Shown here: positions 1 to 8,578 of the stretch, one piece after another
Layout of the letters: every line of letters starts with the position of its first letter
Numbering within the stretch: the first letter of the stretch is position 1
Assembly (NCBI RefSeq): GCF_008831155.1
Contig: NZ_WBKB01000006.1
Span: 167,498 to 231,497, forward strand
Length of the DNA: 64,000 nt
DNA from: Gulosibacter chungangensis
GTDB taxonomy: Bacteria > Actinomycetota > Actinomycetes > Actinomycetales > Microbacteriaceae
Direction: 5' to 3'
Program-made: the position numbers and the translations under genes
The notes under the pieces: model-generated
What the model saw: the letters and a program-made list of their open reading frames with translations, nothing else
Told to the model about the DNA's origin: nothing
The model's database searches: none

Positions 1-1
1 A

Positions 2-97
2 ATGGAGCCGGCCAATCCGTTGTTCTTCACTTACAAGCTCTATGGACCTGAGCCTGGCACGGGTTCCGAAACGAGTGACGGCGAGACTTCGATATAA
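2..97 (+). CDS. 3' end of an unidentified CDS entering from the left
   Basis: A frame is open from the left edge to a TAA at 95-97 and encodes about 31 residues, with NPLFFTYKLYGPEP near the start and an acidic, polar tail. An ATG at position 2 may simply be an internal methionine. The fragment is too short to assign a family. It is oriented away from the decayed oxidase that follows on the other strand. Confidence 0.35.
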   Translation: MEPANPLFFTYKLYGPEPGTGSETSDGETSI

Positions 98-122
98 GTG
101 ACAACCCTCGCGTTAGGCACTG

Positions 123-600
123 TTACCGGCCGCTGACGATATTTGCCAGGCGTGCTGACCAGTGGGTTTCCGGCTTGTCGAGCGCGTATTCACGGCTGTC
201 GGAGTAGCCATAGACCTTGTAGAGCGCATTCGTACCGAGCCACCGCACGGGCTCAACTTCCCAGTTGCGGGCAGTGCGGCCGGTCCACGGCAGTCGGGTG
301 AGTTCGGTGTCTTCACCGAGGATGAGGTCACGCATAGTGCGGGCCGCGAGGTTCGTGCCGGAAAGCCCGTGGCCGACGTAGCCGCCCGCCGAGAGAATCC
401 CGGTCTGCGCGTCGTAGCTCACCGACGCGCACCAGTCGCGCGGAACGCCCAAGACGCCGGTCCAGGCCTGCTCGAGTCGAACATCCCTCAGGGCTGGGAA
501 GAGTTCGCCGAGGCGCTTCTTCAGCTGCCCGATGGCCGAATCAGCCATCTCGCCGTGCCGGTTGAAGCTCGAACGGAAGTTATAGGGAACGCCGCGGCCG
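123..600 (-). pseudogene. C-terminal remnant of an FAD-dependent (DAO-type) oxidoreductase
   Basis: About 155 codons read on the minus strand from roughly 600 to the TAA at 123-125. The residues GRGVPYNF, then ALRDVRLEQAWTGVLGVPRDW and GGYVGHGLSGTNLAARTM are characteristic of the C-terminal half of DAO-fold oxidoreductases related to gamma-glutamylputrescine oxidase; the GxGxSGT-like segment contacts flavin in that family. The N-terminal Rossmann half is absent: upstream of about 600 the sequence switches to an unrelated gene on the opposite strand. The reading frame stays open across the join, but that extension is antisense to the neighbour and not homologous. A product of this length would lack the dinucleotide-binding site and could not be an oxidase. 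Confidence 0.75.
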
Positions 601-1601
601 CCCCTACGTCTGGCGAGGTGCAGGCGCTCGACGACCTGAGCATCCAGGACCGCCTCGACGCCCTCGACATCGACCCCGATGCCCGCCACGCGCTCGAGTG
701 CATTTGGGTCGGGCACGCGAACGCGCCGCTCAACGAGGCTGCACTCTCGTATGCCCTGCGCTGGACGGCCGCCTCGGGCGGCCACTGGCAGGTTTCGCAC
801 GAGGCCTCGGCGACGTACCGCGCCGAAGGCGGGATGAACAGCCTCTCGAGTGCGCTCGCTGCGGATGTGCGCGGCGAGATTCGGCTCGGCACACCGGTCG
901 CGTCGGTGACGCAACAGGACGGTTTCGCGATCATCGAGACCGTCGCGGGCCATCGCATCCGTGCCCGCCGGGTCATCAGCACGCTGCCGATCAACGCGGC
1001 CGAGGGCATCACATTCTCACCTACACTGCCGGATGCATGGCAGCAGCTTTCCCGCGAAAAGGTCGCGTCGAGAGCGTCAAAGTGTGGCTGCGCGCCAAAG
1101 GCCGCCTGCCGCGGTTCGTCGCGTACTCGACGCAGGATGCGCCCCTGTCAGTGCTCAAGGTCGAGTTCTATGGGACCGATACTGCGGGCGAAGAGTTCAC
1201 CGTCGCCGTTGGATTCGGTGCGGACGCCTCACGGCTCGACGCAACCGACGTCGCCTCAGTACAGGATGCGGTGGGTCGCTTCGGCCTCGACCTGCAGGTC
1301 ACCGACGTGGCCGCGCACGACTGGAATAACGACTCCTATTCGATGAATACGTGGGCAGTATTCCGGCCGGGGCAACTCACGCGTGAACTCACCTCGCTGC
1401 AACAGTCGCACGGATTGTTGCACTTCGCGTCGGGCGATATCGCGAACCTCTGGGCTGGGCACGTCGACGGCGATCGAGAGCGGGCTGGCAGCCGCCCGGG
1501 CTGTCGCGGGCGAACTGCGCGCATCCGACAGCCCCAGACGTGTCGAAACCGGCCACGCTGAGCGGCTCGTCGAGCCTAATCTCGCACCCAAACTCGCGTA
1601 A
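600..1601 (+). pseudogene. Flavin monoamine oxidase remnant, N-terminally deleted and frameshifted twice
   Basis: Three frames in series encode the C-terminal two thirds of a flavin-containing amine oxidase. The first (about 606-1068) has APLNEAALSYALRW, GGMNSLSSALA and a VASV/RRVISTLP segment typical of the FAD-binding fold. The second (about 1068-1470) has SVKVWLRAKGRLPRF, VEFYGTDTAGEEF and LLHFASGDIANLWAGHVDG, the end of which is the flavin-contacting C-terminal motif. The third carries AIESGLAAARAVAGEL, the closing helix. Frame changes fall near 1065-1075 and 1467-1475. The N-terminal nucleotide-binding motif is missing because the gene begins at the junction with the oxidoreductase remnant. 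Sequencing error could explain one frameshift, but not the missing N-terminus. Confidence 0.75.
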
Positions 1602-1700
1602 CGCGCGGTCACTCGCCCTCGGTCAGCACCGTCACTCGATTAGATTGATTCCGCGCAGCGTCCGCGCCGGGCGAGCGCAGGCTAAACCAGAGGAATCACC

Positions 1701-2858
1701 GTGGAATCATCCAAGTACGTCGTCATCGGAGCCGGTCTGATGGGTTCGTCGACCGCGTGGCACCTCGCGAGCGGCGGCCAGGAGGTCACGCTCCTCGAGC
1801 GCGATGTTCCCGCGGGCGCGTTCGGATCCTCCCACGGCTCCTCACGCATCTTCCGCTACGCCTACCCGAATGAAACCTATGCCCGCCTCGTCAAGGAGGC
1901 CGCCCCGCTCTGGTCGCAGCTCGAGCGCGAAAGCGAACGGACGCTCTTTCAGCAGGTCGGCGCGCTCGATTTCGGTGCCGAACGCAACCCGACGCACCTC
2001 TCCGAGGTGCTCGACCGGGTGGGCATCGAGCACCGGCTCGTCGAAGTTGAAGAGGCTCGCGAGCGCTGGCCGCAATACGCTTTCGACACGGACGTAATGT
2101 GGCAGCCCACAGCCGGCGTCGTCGACGCCGAGGGTGCGGTGGATGCGATGGTCACCCTGGCAGCGAAGGCCGGCGCGCAGGTCCACACGCACTGGGAGGT
2201 TGCCGAGGTCGTTGAGGCACCCACGACCGGCTACATCGTTCGTTCAACCGAGGGCCGCGAGATTCACGCGGCTGAAGTGATCGTCGCCGCGGGCGGGTGG
2301 TTGCCGAATATTCTGCGCCGACTGTCGCTCCCCAAGGGCTTCTTGGATGCGCTCCCCACCTTCGAAGTTCGGCAAGAGCAGGTCTTCCACTTCCCGTACG
2401 AGGAGGTGCTCGACGACGCTGACTGGCCGACGCTCATCCACATGTTCCGTGAGGGCGACGCGTTACGCGGAGATGAGACAAAGCGCGCGATCTACGCACT
2501 GCCCGGTGGTCGCAACGCCGAGAACCGCGGGCTCAAGGTGGCGCTCCACAACGGCGGCAAAGTGTTGCCCTCGGCCGCGCAGCAGGACGGCAAGGTCGAT
2601 CCGCGAAACCGCGACTGGGTGACTCGTTACGTCGAACGTTACGTGCCCGGCGTCGTCCCCGAACCCTACGCCGAAGCGACGTGTCTGTTCACGAACACCC
2701 CGACCGAGGACTTCATCATCGAGCGGGTCGACGGCATCACGGTCGTGTCGACGTGCTCGGGTCACGGTGCGAAGTTCGGGCCGTTGATCGGTCTGCTCGC
2801 TTCGGGCGTTGCGACCGGCAACGGATCAGTGCCGCAGGAGTTCCGGGTGCCTCGGTAG
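1701..2858 (+). CDS. Monomeric sarcosine oxidase / N-methyl-amino-acid oxidase family FAD enzyme
   Basis: This 385-residue protein has the length and layout of the MSOX/SolA family, which oxidises N-methyl amino acids or related secondary amines to an imine with release of hydrogen peroxide. Visible features are the GAGLMG dinucleotide loop (residues 10-15), the ribose-binding Glu at 33, SSHGSSR (43-49) typical of the family, and Cys328 in CLFTNTP, the position of the covalent flavin-linking cysteine in sarcosine oxidases. A C-terminal CSGHGAKFGP closes the flavin site. The GTG start is preceded by AGAGGAAT. It faces the lactone oxidase gene with only 15 bp between stops. A paralogue lies at 24523-25707. 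The substrate cannot be fixed from sequence. Confidence 0.85.
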   Translation: MESSKYVVIGAGLMGSSTAWHLASGGQEVTLLERDVPAGAFGSSHGSSRIFRYAYPNETYARLVKEAAPLWSQLERESERTLFQQVGALDFGAERNPTHLSEVLDRVGIEHRLVEVEEARERWPQYAFDTDVMWQPTAGVVDAEGAVDAMVTLAAKAGAQVHTHWEVAEVVEAPTTGYIVRSTEGREIHAAEVIVAAGGWLPNILRRLSLPKGFLDALPTFEVRQEQVFHFPYEEVLDDADWPTLIHMFREGDALRGDETKRAIYALPGGRNAENRGLKVALHNGGKVLPSAAQQDGKVDPRNRDWVTRYVERYVPGVVPEPYAEATCLFTNTPTEDFIIERVDGITVVSTCSGHGAKFGPLIGLLASGVATGNGSVPQEFRVPR

Positions 2859-2873
2859 GCAATGGGATACGAA

Positions 2874-4283
2874 CTACTCGCCGATCGTGCGCTCGAGATA
2901 GTGGTTGTCGAAGACGCGGTCGGGGTCGACGCGGTCGCGGAGCTCTACAAACTCGTCAAACTTCGGGTACAGCTCACGCAACTGCGGCGCCCGCAGCGTA
3001 TGCATCATGCCCCAGTGCGGGCGACCGCCAGCAGATTGCAGCACCTCTTCCACCACACCGAAATACTCGGCGTAACGCTCGCGCACATAGCGGTGCACGG
3101 CAATGTACGCCGTCTCGCGACCGTACCCAGGTGACAGCGGCACGTCATCGGCTGCGCCGCACCGCACCTCGATCGGGAACGACACCGTCAACCCGTGCGC
3201 TTCGATCTGACGACGAATCTCGTGGACGACATCCGGGCCATCTTCGAGCGGCACCGCGTATTCGAGCTCGTTGTAACGCATCCGCTTCGCGTTGCCGAAC
3301 ATCGCGACCGAGTCCTCAACGTACTGCCGAGAACCGGTCAATGAGGAAGTGAACTGCGAAAGCTTCTGCACCATACCCGGCGCCACGGTACCGACCGAAG
3401 CCGCCAAGCCCTGCGCCCAATACTGCACGAGTTCTTCGTCAAAGAACTTCGCGGCGTTCTTGCCTCCGAGACCTTCAGGTTCTTCGCCCTCTGCGAGGCG
3501 GCGGTGTGATTTCACCAGTGCCTGCTCAGAGTGCGGGAACCAGAAGAACGAAAAATAGTCCGCGGCTCGCGCGCGCTCGACGTAGGAGTCGAGCACTGCA
3601 TCCAGTGGCTCGGCCGACTCGTTGGCCTCCACCCGGAAGGTTGGGACGCATTGGATCGCGACCTCGACGATGATGCCGAGCGCCCCGAGCCCGAGACGGG
3701 CGAACTCGAAAATCTCCGGATGCGTGCGCGCATCGCAATAAATAATCTCGCCATTCGCGAGCACAAGGCGCAGGCCCTTGACCATCGAGGAGAGCCCGGA
3801 AGTGCCTAGGCCCGTACCGTGCGTGCCGGTCGAGATCGCCCCGGCAATCGTCGGCGAAGAAACATCGCCCTGGTTCTCAAGGGTCAGGCCGTGTTCGGCG
3901 AGGAGGTCGTGAACCTCGTGCATCCGGGTGCCGGCGCGGAAGGTGGCGACCCGCGTCTGGCTGTTCACCGAGACAAGACCGCGGTAATCATCGAAGTGCA
4001 GCCGCAAGCCTTCGGTGCCCGCGATGTCGTTAAAGGAATGCCCCGAACCGACCGTCTTCACTTTGAGGCCAGAACCACCGGCACCGATCACGAGCGCCCG
4101 CACCGCGGTTTCGCTCGTCGGCCCTGCCGCCAACTGCGAGGTCTCGGTGACCCCACCGGACCAATTGCGCCAGGTGTTCCCGCGACGCTTCGGCAGCGAG
4201 GTCGCGGGACGCGTCGACAGCTTCTTGGCGGGCTTATTACCCTCGGGAGTCGAACCCTGCTGGTCACCTTGAGAATCGGTCAT
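2874..4283 (-). CDS. FAD-linked sugar-1,4-lactone oxidase (ALO/GULO family)
   Basis: A 469-residue protein of the D-arabinono-1,4-lactone / L-gulono-lactone oxidase family. The N-terminal PCMH-type FAD domain shows VGSGHSFNDIAGTEG, TLENQGDVSSPTIAGAIS and GTHGTGLG; the C-terminal ALO domain ends with HWGMMHTL, the family HWxK-like motif, and DPDRVFDNHYLERTIGE. An extra 45-residue Ser/Pro/Lys-rich tail precedes the FAD domain. The ATG at 4281-4283 lies 8 bp after the chorismate mutase stop, so the two are probably co-transcribed. In actinobacteria these enzymes oxidise aldono-lactones or alditols; the exact substrate is not predictable. The usual Lys of HWxK is Met here. Confidence 0.85.
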   Translation of the reverse strand: MTDSQGDQQGSTPEGNKPAKKLSTRPATSLPKRRGNTWRNWSGGVTETSQLAAGPTSETAVRALVIGAGGSGLKVKTVGSGHSFNDIAGTEGLRLHFDDYRGLVSVNSQTRVATFRAGTRMHEVHDLLAEHGLTLENQGDVSSPTIAGAISTGTHGTGLGTSGLSSMVKGLRLVLANGEIIYCDARTHPEIFEFARLGLGALGIIVEVAIQCVPTFRVEANESAEPLDAVLDSYVERARAADYFSFFWFPHSEQALVKSHRRLAEGEEPEGLGGKNAAKFFDEELVQYWAQGLAASVGTVAPGMVQKLSQFTSSLTGSRQYVEDSVAMFGNAKRMRYNELEYAVPLEDGPDVVHEIRRQIEAHGLTVSFPIEVRCGAADDVPLSPGYGRETAYIAVHRYVRERYAEYFGVVEEVLQSAGGRPHWGMMHTLRAPQLRELYPKFDEFVELRDRVDPDRVFDNHYLERTIGE

Positions 4284-4291
4284 GGGAGGGG

Positions 4292-4636
4292 TTACTTTGC
4301 GGAACTCTGGGAAGCGGCGGCTTCAGCGATGCGTTGGTGGTGGTGAATGACTTCGGCGATCACGAAGTTCAAGAACTTCTCGGCAAATTCCGGGTCGAGG
4401 TGCGCGTCATCCGCGAGTTCGCGGAGGCGTGCGACCTGGAGCTTTTCGCGTTCCGGGTCGGAAGGCGGCAACTGGTGTTCAGCCTTGAGCTTGCCGACCT
4501 CCTGCGTGCAACGGAATCGCTCCGCGAGGATGTGAATCATCGCCGCGTCGAGGTTGTCGATTGACCTGCGAATTTCGCCCAGTTTTTGTAGGGCTTCCTG
4601 CTGGTCTTTCACCGTCGCTGCATCCTCGTGAGTCAT
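4292..4636 (-). CDS. Chorismate mutase, AroQ class
   Basis: A 114-residue all-helical protein with the AroQ pattern: IRRSIDNLDAAMIHILAERF (helix 1), then RCTQEVGKLKAEHQLPPSDPEREKL and a C-terminal helix with FLNFVIAEVIHHHQRIA. The conserved Arg of IRR, the Arg/Lys of the VGKLKA region and the DPEREK loop match the active-site residues of the family. It converts chorismate to prephenate in the cytoplasm, feeding Phe/Tyr synthesis. It is stand-alone, without fused prephenate dehydratase or dehydrogenase, and sits 8 bp upstream of the lactone oxidase gene, an association with no obvious metabolic logic. Confidence 0.9.
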   Translation of the reverse strand: MTHEDAATVKDQQEALQKLGEIRRSIDNLDAAMIHILAERFRCTQEVGKLKAEHQLPPSDPEREKLQVARLRELADDAHLDPEFAEKFLNFVIAEVIHHHQRIAEAAASQSSAK

Positions 4637-4660
4637 AGCTTCGACTCTATCGAATATGTT

Positions 4661-5374
4661 CTATGCCTCGGGCGCTTCTGCGAGCACCTTTTTGCCTGAT
4701 GACATCCCGAGTCGACTCGCGCCGGCCTCGATCATGGCCATCGCATCCTCGTAGGTGCGCACCCCACCCGACGCTTTCACGCCAATGTCGGGGCCAACCG
4801 TTTTGCGCATGAGCGCCACGGCCTCGACGGTCGCGCCACCCGCAGCGTGGAATCCAGTCGAAGTTTTGACGAAGTCCGCACCCGCAGCAACGGATGCTTC
4901 GCATGCCTGGATGATTTCGGCATCCGTCAGTGCGGCCGACTCGATGATCACTTTGAGAATCGTCGGCGAAGGAATCGCGCGGCGGACCGTCGCAATATCC
5001 TTCTCGACCAGCTCCGGATGCCCGGCCTTGAGCATCCCGATGTCGATCACCATGTCGATTTCGTGCGCACCTTCGGCAACCGCGCGGGAGGCCTCCACTG
5101 CTTTGAGATTCGAGTGGTGCTTGCCTGAGGGGAAGCCAACTACGGTCGCAACCTGCGGCTCGCCCTCGGCGGGCTCGTAAGGCTCCGAGTCAGGGTCGAG
5201 ACCAACCCACGCGGCGCCGATCGGCAACATGTTTGGGGAGACGCACACCGCGTATGCGCCGATCTCGCGGGCCTCGCGGTAGAGCTCTGCGACGTCCTCG
5301 TTCGTCGCGTTCGTCGCGAGCAGAGTGTGGTCGATGTACTGCGCCAATTCGGCGCGGGTGAGCTTGAGGCTCAT
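4661..5374 (-). CDS. deoC: Deoxyribose-phosphate aldolase
   Basis: A 237-residue class I aldolase cleaving 2-deoxyribose-5-phosphate into glyceraldehyde-3-phosphate and acetaldehyde, for nucleoside salvage. YIDHTLL near the N-terminus, GFPSGKH, the [11 protein letters not shown] strand and [11 protein letters not shown], whose Lys forms the Schiff base, are all present; [14 protein letters not shown] gives the phosphate-binding loop. The ATG at 5372-5374 is preferred to an upstream ATG because AAGGAGCC sits just before it. No phosphopentomutase or nucleoside phosphorylase gene is adjacent. Confidence 0.95.
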   Translation of the reverse strand: MSLKLTRAELAQYIDHTLLATNATNEDVAELYREAREIGAYAVCVSPNMLPIGAAWVGLDPDSEPYEPAEGEPQVATVVGFPSGKHHSNLKAVEASRAVAEGAHEIDMVIDIGMLKAGHPELVEKDIATVRRAIPSPTILKVIIESAALTDAEIIQACEASVAAGADFVKTSTGFHAAGGATVEAVALMRKTVGPDIGVKASGGVRTYEDAMAMIEAGASRLGMSSGKKVLAEAPEA

Positions 5375-5485
5375 TGCGGCTCCTTGAAAAATTGGATGCG
5401 TAAGAAAAGGCCACGCAAGGACGGCACGAGTCAATCACGCGGCCCTGGTGGGTGGCTTGAAGCGCGCCGGTCGATGCGTGCCCCC

Positions 5486-5542
5486 TCGATACGGGCTACG
5501 CCCTACTCGGGGAGCGGCAGAGGGCTACGCCCTACTCGGGGA
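5486..5542. repeat. TGAGTAG/TATCGAA-family intergenic repeat, with a direct repeat
   Basis: The unit TCGATACGGGCTACGCCC TACTCGG is the reverse complement of the dispersed family found elsewhere in the window. A 21-bp stretch beginning GGGCTACGCCC recurs at 5493-5513 and 5522-5542 with no mismatch. GGGC-TAC-GCCC can fold as a short stem. It lies between the 3' end of the pyridoxine-kinase-like gene and the promoter region of deoC. Confidence 0.7.
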
Positions 5543-5552
5543 ACGAAAGGCG

Positions 5553-6350
5553 TTATTTACCCTGCCAGACCACGTCGAACGGGGTCTCGGCGGTGATCGC
5601 GCGCTGGATGCCCGCGGTTACGAACTCCTTCGCGTTCTCGACGGCGGTGTGGAGGTCCTGGCCGTGCGCGAGACCCGCGGAGATCGCCGAAGCGAGCGAG
5701 TCGCCGGCACCCGAAACGCGGTTCTCGCCGATCTTGGGGCGCGAGAACTCAACGAGCTCCGACCCATCCCACAGCACATCCACCGCGTGCTGACCCGGGG
5801 TGTCGACTCCGCCCTTCACGAGCACCGCCTTCGCGCCGTGCTCGGCGATGCGCTTCGCAGCCTCTCCGAGGTCAGCAATCGACTCGAGCGATTCGATACC
5901 CGAGAGAATCTCCGCCTCGATTTTGTTCGGGGTCAGCACATCCGCGAGCGGCAGCACCTCTGCGCGCAGCGAGTTGTCGATGTCGAGCGCGGCACCAGGT
6001 TCCTGTCCCTTGCAGATCAGTACGGGATCGAGCACGATGTTTGGCAGCTTTGCCTCGGTGAGGATGTCGCGGACCGCTTCGATCGTCGGGACGGCTCCGA
6101 GCATCCCGATCTTGACGGATGCGGGCTGCCAGTCGGCGAGGATCGCCTCGGCCTGGTGGCGAATCACCTGGGCATCGACGGGGACGAAGCGGTGGTTCCA
6201 GTCATCCTTCGGGTCGAAGGCAACAATGCAGCTGAGGGCGGCGGCACCGTAGACGCCGAGTTCCTGCAGGGTGCGCAGGTCGGCCTGGACGCCCGCGCCG
6301 CCGGTGGATTCCGAACCGGCAATGACAAAAGTGACTGGTGGTTTGCTCAT
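5553..6350 (-). CDS. Pyridoxine/pyridoxal kinase of the ThiD/PdxK ribokinase family
   Basis: A 265-residue ribokinase-fold protein. The N-terminal AGSESTGGAGVQADLRTLQE binds substrate, and GAGDSLASAI near residue 215 carries the catalytic Asp and anion hole. The stretches DDWNHRFVPVDAQ and VLDPVLICKGQEPG resemble the Bacillus PdxK branch more than ThiD hydroxymethylpyrimidine kinases, so ATP-dependent phosphorylation of pyridoxine-type vitamers is the better guess. ThiD activity is not excluded, since the branches overlap in sequence. No thiamine genes or thi-box are nearby. The gene stands alone between deoC and purA with repeats on both sides. Confidence 0.8.
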   Translation of the reverse strand: MSKPPVTFVIAGSESTGGAGVQADLRTLQELGVYGAAALSCIVAFDPKDDWNHRFVPVDAQVIRHQAEAILADWQPASVKIGMLGAVPTIEAVRDILTEAKLPNIVLDPVLICKGQEPGAALDIDNSLRAEVLPLADVLTPNKIEAEILSGIESLESIADLGEAAKRIAEHGAKAVLVKGGVDTPGQHAVDVLWDGSELVEFSRPKIGENRVSGAGDSLASAISAGLAHGQDLHTAVENAKEFVTAGIQRAITAETPFDVVWQGK

Positions 6351-6376
6351 AGGGAAACTCTAGCGGCTGGGTGCCT

Positions 6377-6462
6377 CATACGTCGCTGCGCTCCTACTCA
6401 CCGGACGGAGAGTGGCGGGAGCGCGCAGCGGTTCGATACGGCGCTGCGCTCCTACTCACCGA
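6377..6462. repeat. Two copies of the TGAGTAG/TATCGAA-family repeat
   Basis: Copies at about 6377-6403 and 6432-6460 share CGCTGCGCTCCTACTCACCG preceded by CATACG or TTCGATACGG. In reverse complement both read GGTGAGTAGGAGCGCAGCG then CGTAT. They separate the purA stop from the start of the pyridoxine-kinase-like gene on the minus strand. Confidence 0.7.
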
Positions 6463-6474
6463 GCGGGTGCGCGG

Positions 6475-7764
6475 TTAGTCGCCGAGGAGGTTGTGGCGCT
6501 CGATGATGTGGTCGCGGGCGGGGCCGGTACCAATCGCCGAGATGCGCGCGCCCGAGAGCTCTTCAATCGCGAGCACGTAGTCCTGCGCGTTCTTTGGCAG
6601 ATCCTCGAAGTTCTGGATGCCCGAAATGTCTTCTTCCCAACCCGGGAACTCTTCGTAGATCGGCTTCGCGTGGTGGAAGTCGGTCTGCGACATCGGCATT
6701 TCGTCGAAGCGCTGGCCCTCGACGTCGTAGGCGACACACACGGGGATCGTTTCGAAGGTCGAAAGCACGTCGAGCTTGGTCATCACGATGTCGGTAAAGC
6801 CGTTGATCCGTGAGGCATAGCGCGCAATCACCGAGTCGAACCAGCCGGTACGACGCGGGCGGCCCGTAGTGGTGCCAAATTCGCCACCGCGCTGGCGCAG
6901 CTTCTCGCCAACCTCGTCGTCGAGCTCGGTCGGGAACGGACCCGAACCGACGCGCGTGATGTACGCCTTCTGGATGCCCACGAGGCGGTCGATCTGTCGG
7001 GTCGAGATTCCCGAACCGGTCGCCACACCACCGGCGGTTGCCGAGGAAGAGGTCACGTACGGGTATGTGCCGTGGTCGATGTCGAGCATGGTAGCCTGAC
7101 CCGCCTCGAACACAACGTTCTTGCCGGCTTCCAGTGCCTGGTGCAGCTCGAGCGCGGTGTCACCCACCATGTCGCGCACGCGGTCAGCGAACGGCAGCAG
7201 GCTGTCGGCGATCTCGTCCACCGTGAACGCACGGCGGTTGTAGGCCTTTACCAGCAGCTCGTTCTTCTGTACGAGCGCGCCCTCGATCTTCTGACGCAAG
7301 ATGCCCTCGTCAAAGAGGTCCTGCATCCGAATACCGACTCGCGACATCTTGTCGGAGTAGGTCGGGCCGATGCCGCGACCCGTGGTGCCGATCCGGCGCT
7401 TGCCGAGGAAGCGTTCGGTGACCTGGTCAAGGGCACGGTTGTACTCGGGGATGATGTGGGCGTTGCCCGAAATGCGCAGCTTCGACACGTCGATGCCGCG
7501 CGCTTCGAGGTGCTCGAGTTCTTCGAAAAGCACGTTGAGGTCAACGACCACACCGTTGCCAATAACCGGAGTCACACCAGGAGAGAGGATGCCCGAGGGC
7601 AGCAGGTGCAGGGCGTACTTCTCGTCGCCAATGACGACCGTGTGCCCGGCGTTGTTCCCGCCGTTGAACTTGACTACATAGTCAATTCGGTTGCCGAGTA
7701 GGTCAGTTGCCTTACCTTTTCCTTCGTCGCCCCACTGGGTGCCGATGATTGCAACGCCTGGCAT
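6475..7764 (-). CDS. purA: Adenylosuccinate synthetase
   Basis: A 429-residue protein of standard length that couples GTP hydrolysis to IMP and aspartate condensation, the first committed step to [19 protein letters not shown] is the N-terminal phosphate loop with the catalytic Asp; [12 protein letters not shown] includes the catalytic His; [14 protein letters not shown] contacts [16 protein letters not shown] contacts nucleotide and Mg. The start ATG is preceded by AAGGAGATGAG on the minus strand. Its promoter would lie in the 93 bp separating it from the DUF3151 gene. Confidence 0.97.
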   Translation of the reverse strand: MPGVAIIGTQWGDEGKGKATDLLGNRIDYVVKFNGGNNAGHTVVIGDEKYALHLLPSGILSPGVTPVIGNGVVVDLNVLFEELEHLEARGIDVSKLRISGNAHIIPEYNRALDQVTERFLGKRRIGTTGRGIGPTYSDKMSRVGIRMQDLFDEGILRQKIEGALVQKNELLVKAYNRRAFTVDEIADSLLPFADRVRDMVGDTALELHQALEAGKNVVFEAGQATMLDIDHGTYPYVTSSSATAGGVATGSGISTRQIDRLVGIQKAYITRVGSGPFPTELDDEVGEKLRQRGGEFGTTTGRPRRTGWFDSVIARYASRINGFTDIVMTKLDVLSTFETIPVCVAYDVEGQRFDEMPMSQTDFHHAKPIYEEFPGWEEDISGIQNFEDLPKNAQDYVLAIEELSGARISAIGTGPARDHIIERHNLLGD

Positions 7765-7857
7765 GAACTCATCTCCTTGAGTAATGCATTCTTCGTAGTG
7801 CGCCCCGAAACGGATGCGCCCTGAAATGCGCCTATGTAGACGCAGCCGCAGTCAACT

Positions 7858-8298
7858 CTACTGCTGTGCGCCGTCCAGTTTTTCGATAGCGACCTCAGCA
7901 TTGGGGTCCGCATCGAGCAATAGCGCGGTCAGACGCGCCACTTCATCGCCCTCACCAATCTGCTCCGCCGCGCGACGAAGCTGCCAAAACGAACGCAGCA
8001 CGCCCTGGTTCGGCTCGTGTTCCCAAGGAATCGGCCCCTGGCCCTTCCAGCCAGCCTTTCGCAGCGCATCCAGGCCGCGGTGATAACCGACCCGCGCGTA
8101 GGCATAGGCCTCGAGGATGCGCCCGTCGAGAAATTCGCGTTGTGCCGCTTCCGCCCAGGCGAGGGATGACTTCGGATGCTTTTCGACGATGGCCGCGAGC
8201 GCGTGCTTTTCGCGGGGAAGGTGGCTGAGGTCATCGAGGACTTCGGGCTCTTCCTCGAGCCGGGTCTCGGGGATACCAAGCAGGTTATTTGAGGTCAT
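7858..8298 (-). CDS. DUF3151 family protein
   Basis: A 146-residue soluble protein with the hallmark DUF3151 segments LARLP-like DLSHLPREKHALAAIVEKHP, SSLAWAEAAQREFLDGR, EAYAYARVGYHRGLDALRKAGWKG and GVLRSFWQLRRAAEQIGE. The family is widespread in actinobacteria, often near purA or fructose-bisphosphate aldolase genes, and has no established function. The helical, TPR-like pattern suggests a protein-interaction role, which is inference. It is co-oriented with purA and separated from it by 93 bp. Confidence 0.85.
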   Translation of the reverse strand: MTSNNLLGIPETRLEEEPEVLDDLSHLPREKHALAAIVEKHPKSSLAWAEAAQREFLDGRILEAYAYARVGYHRGLDALRKAGWKGQGPIPWEHEPNQGVLRSFWQLRRAAEQIGEGDEVARLTALLLDADPNAEVAIEKLDGAQQ

Positions 8299-8340
8299 AG
8301 TTTCATTATTGCCGCGAACACGTTAGATTTCCTTTCAGTA

Positions 8341-8467
8341 CACGTGCTCCGGGGTCGGTGAAAATCCGAACCGGTGGTAATAGTCCACGACCCGCCTGCT
8401 TCGGTAGGTGGTTGATTCGGTGTAATTCCGAAACCGACGGTCATAGTCCGGATGGGAGGCGCGCGTG
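8341..8467 (+). promoter_or_regulatory. FMN riboswitch (RFN element) controlling ribXY
   Basis: The RFN consensus blocks appear in order: GGGGTCGGTGAAAATCCGAA, then ACCGGTGGTAATAGTCCACGA, a variable stem with CCTGCTTCGGTAGG, then TTCGGTGTAATTCCGAAACCGACGGTCATAGTCCGGATG. CGTGCTCC and GGAGGCGCGCG at the ends can close stem P1. A bulged hairpin immediately after it (ATCCAC..CCGGC at 8479-8490 pairing with GCCGGTGGAT at 8497-8506) is a plausible expression platform. In this class FMN binding represses downstream riboflavin synthesis or import. Confidence 0.95.
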
Positions 8468-8578
8468 AGCTGCAGCAGATCCACACCGGCAATTGGGCCG
8501 GTGGATTCGCCACAGCACTAATTGCATTCGTGCCTTCCCTTGTTGAACCAGTTCCCCGGAGCTGGAAGAAGAAAGACA

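Noticed and set aside
1511..1580. Additional member of the TGAGTAG/TATCGAA family after the amine oxidase remnant
   Set aside because: Only GTCGAAACC and TGAGCGG fragments are seen and the boxes are not in the required order.
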